A stretch of DNA of 64,000 nucleotides, taken from Gammaproteobacteria bacterium (lineage in GTDB: Bacteria; Pseudomonadota; Gammaproteobacteria; Steroidobacterales; Steroidobacteraceae). The DNA lies in contig JANXZG010000019.1 of assembly GCA_025355645.1 (NCBI GenBank), forward strand, positions 1 to 64,000. The letters are read 5' to 3'. Below are positions 63,333 through 64,000 of this stretch, one piece after another. Each line of letters begins with the position of its first letter. Within the stretch, counting starts at the first letter, position 1. A model generated the notes under the pieces. It saw only the letters and a program-made list of their open reading frames with translations, did not search any database and was not told where the DNA came from. The translations under genes and the position numbers were made by a program.

Positions 63333-64000
63333 GGGTTGCACGCGGTTTGGGCGCAATCCGCCGCACGGCTATCGGGAAAATTCGCAACAGCATGCCGAAG
63401 AACAGGCGCGTGTGCAGGCGGGTAATCAGGGCGTTGTCGAGAATCATGCGAAAGTGCGAGATCCCGTCGGCCGGATACTGTACGCGGGTGGGAACCCAGC
63501 GCATCACAACACCGCGCCAATGCAGTCGCACCAGGACCTCAATGTCGAAATCCATGCGCGAGCCCATGCGCTCTTCATCCAGCAGCGCGACCACGCGCGC
63601 AATGGGATAGAGGCGAAAACCGCACATGGAGTCGTGGATGTCCAGCGAAAGCGTATTCAGCCAGACGAAGCAGTGCGTCAAGTATCGCAGGTAGTAGCGC
63701 ATCCGCGGCATCGACCCGTCAAAGCGCGGATGGCCGCAGATGACGTAGTCAGGGTCGGCGGCCGCCGCCGCAGCGAACTGTGGGATATCGGCAAGGTCGT
63801 GTTGCCCGTCGGCGTCGACCTGCAGCGCGTGAGAATAACCCGCACTCATTGCGGCGCGCAGCCCGTCGGACACCGCAGCCCCCTTGCCGCCGTTGCTTGC
63901 GCGACGCAGCAGCGTGACACCAGGCAGCGACGCTGCCAGGTCATCGAGGACTTTCGCGCAAGGCGCATCGCTGCCATCGTCGATGACCAAGCATGGCAGA
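63325..64000 (-). CDS. Family 2 glycosyltransferase (5' end beyond window)
   Basis: A partial gene; the reading frame is open to the window edge and the true start lies to the right. About 225 residues are visible: the nucleotide-sugar motif LVIDDGSD, the DAD metal site in ALQVDADGQHD, and the GT-A acceptor region DSMCGFRLYPI. A basic C-terminal tail (FPIAVRRIAPKPR) follows. It probably glycosylates the polyene lipid or its anchor. It is the most upstream visible gene of the last leftward block, overlapping the thioesterase by 8 bp. Confidence 0.88.
   Translation of the reverse strand, partial: LPCLVIDDGSDAPCAKVLDDLAASLPGVTLLRRASNGGKGAAVSDGLRAAMSAGYSHALQVDADGQHDLADIPQFAAAAAADPDYVICGHPRFDGSMPRMRYYLRYLTHCFVWLNTLSLDIHDSMCGFRLYPIARVVALLDEERMGSRMDFDIEVLVRLHWRGVVMRWVPTRVQYPADGISHFRMILDNALITRLHTRLFFGMLLRIFPIAVRRIAPKPRATHA

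Larger units (their letters stand above)
45870..64000. other. Aryl-polyene / xanthomonadin-type biosynthetic gene cluster (right end beyond window)
   Basis: Nineteen consecutive genes in four strand blocks encode an ACP, two ketosynthases and a chain-length-factor-like protein. The same block holds a ketoreductase, three hotdog dehydratases, a thioesterase, an AMP-ligase, a chorismatase, two halogenase-like flavoproteins, two transferases, a LolA-like carrier and an MMPL exporter. This combination is the signature of aryl polyene clusters; the chorismatase makes it xanthomonadin-like. No enoyl reductase is present, as expected for a conjugated polyene. Only one ACP is visible, whereas such clusters usually have two, so the cluster likely continues past 64000. 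Confidence 0.88.

Overview
The window is a 64 kb stretch of GC-rich, gene-dense chromosome from a gammaproteobacterium. The evidence is the runs aroQ-accB-accC-prmA, dusB-fis and purH-purD, plus mpl, LON, rnd, glnE, waaA and kdkA. Together with a PPi-dependent phosphofructokinase/H+-pyrophosphatase pair and a xanthomonadin-like pigment cluster, the content points towards the Xanthomonadales / Nevskiales / Steroidobacterales side of the class. That placement is an inference from gene content; no marker gene was compared. I saw no rRNA, tRNA, CRISPR array, insertion sequence or phage gene.

Layout, 0-31 kb. A CpxRA-like two-component pair and hemL are followed by a CPBP protease. Next come a leftward envelope operon (membrane protein, mpl, LON-domain protein), rnd, and adk with a four-cysteine zinc LID. 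Then pfp-hppA lie in tandem (PPi glycolysis/energetics), followed by an aspartate/glutamate racemase homologue, cysK-cysE, a PAS-GGDEF-EAL protein, and pcm plus a rhodanese. A short C-terminal relic of tolC sits between the rhodanese and a complete RND efflux operon (adaptor, AcrB-type pump, OprM-type lipoprotein). Leftward waaA and kdkA (Kdo transferase and Kdo kinase), DUF6165, a small zinc protein, and the operon TraB/GumN - GNAT - glnE complete this part.

Layout, 31-45.8 kb. groES-groEL are read leftward from a sigma70-like promoter overlapped by a CIRCE (HrcA) operator, and end at a strong UUCG-tetraloop terminator. To the right lie an unusual free-standing DsbD-alpha-like protein with a TlpA-like thioredoxin, the conserved aroQ-accB-accC-prmA-DUF3426-dusB-fis-purH-purD run, and a TPR/O-GlcNAc-transferase-like (SPINDLY family) protein.

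Layout, 45.8-64 kb. This is an aryl-polyene / xanthomonadin-type biosynthetic gene cluster in four tightly packed blocks of alternating strand, with many 4-bp start/stop overlaps. (1) Rightward: LolA-like carrier, MMPL exporter, polysaccharide deacetylase, membrane protein, dehydratase, LpxL-like acyltransferase, second dehydratase, MipA/OmpV outer-membrane protein. (2) Leftward: ACP, ketosynthase, chain-length-factor-like protein, halogenase-like flavoprotein. (3) Rightward: second halogenase-like flavoprotein and a XanB2/Hyg5-type chorismatase. (4) Leftward: glycosyltransferase (cut by the window edge), thioesterase, third dehydratase, FabG-type reductase, second ketosynthase, AMP-ligase. 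The inferred logic is: chorismate to a hydroxybenzoate, activation by the ligase, type II PKS/FAS-like elongation with keto-reduction and dehydration but no enoyl reduction, possible ring halogenation, then acyl transfer and LolA/MMPL-dependent export to the outer membrane.
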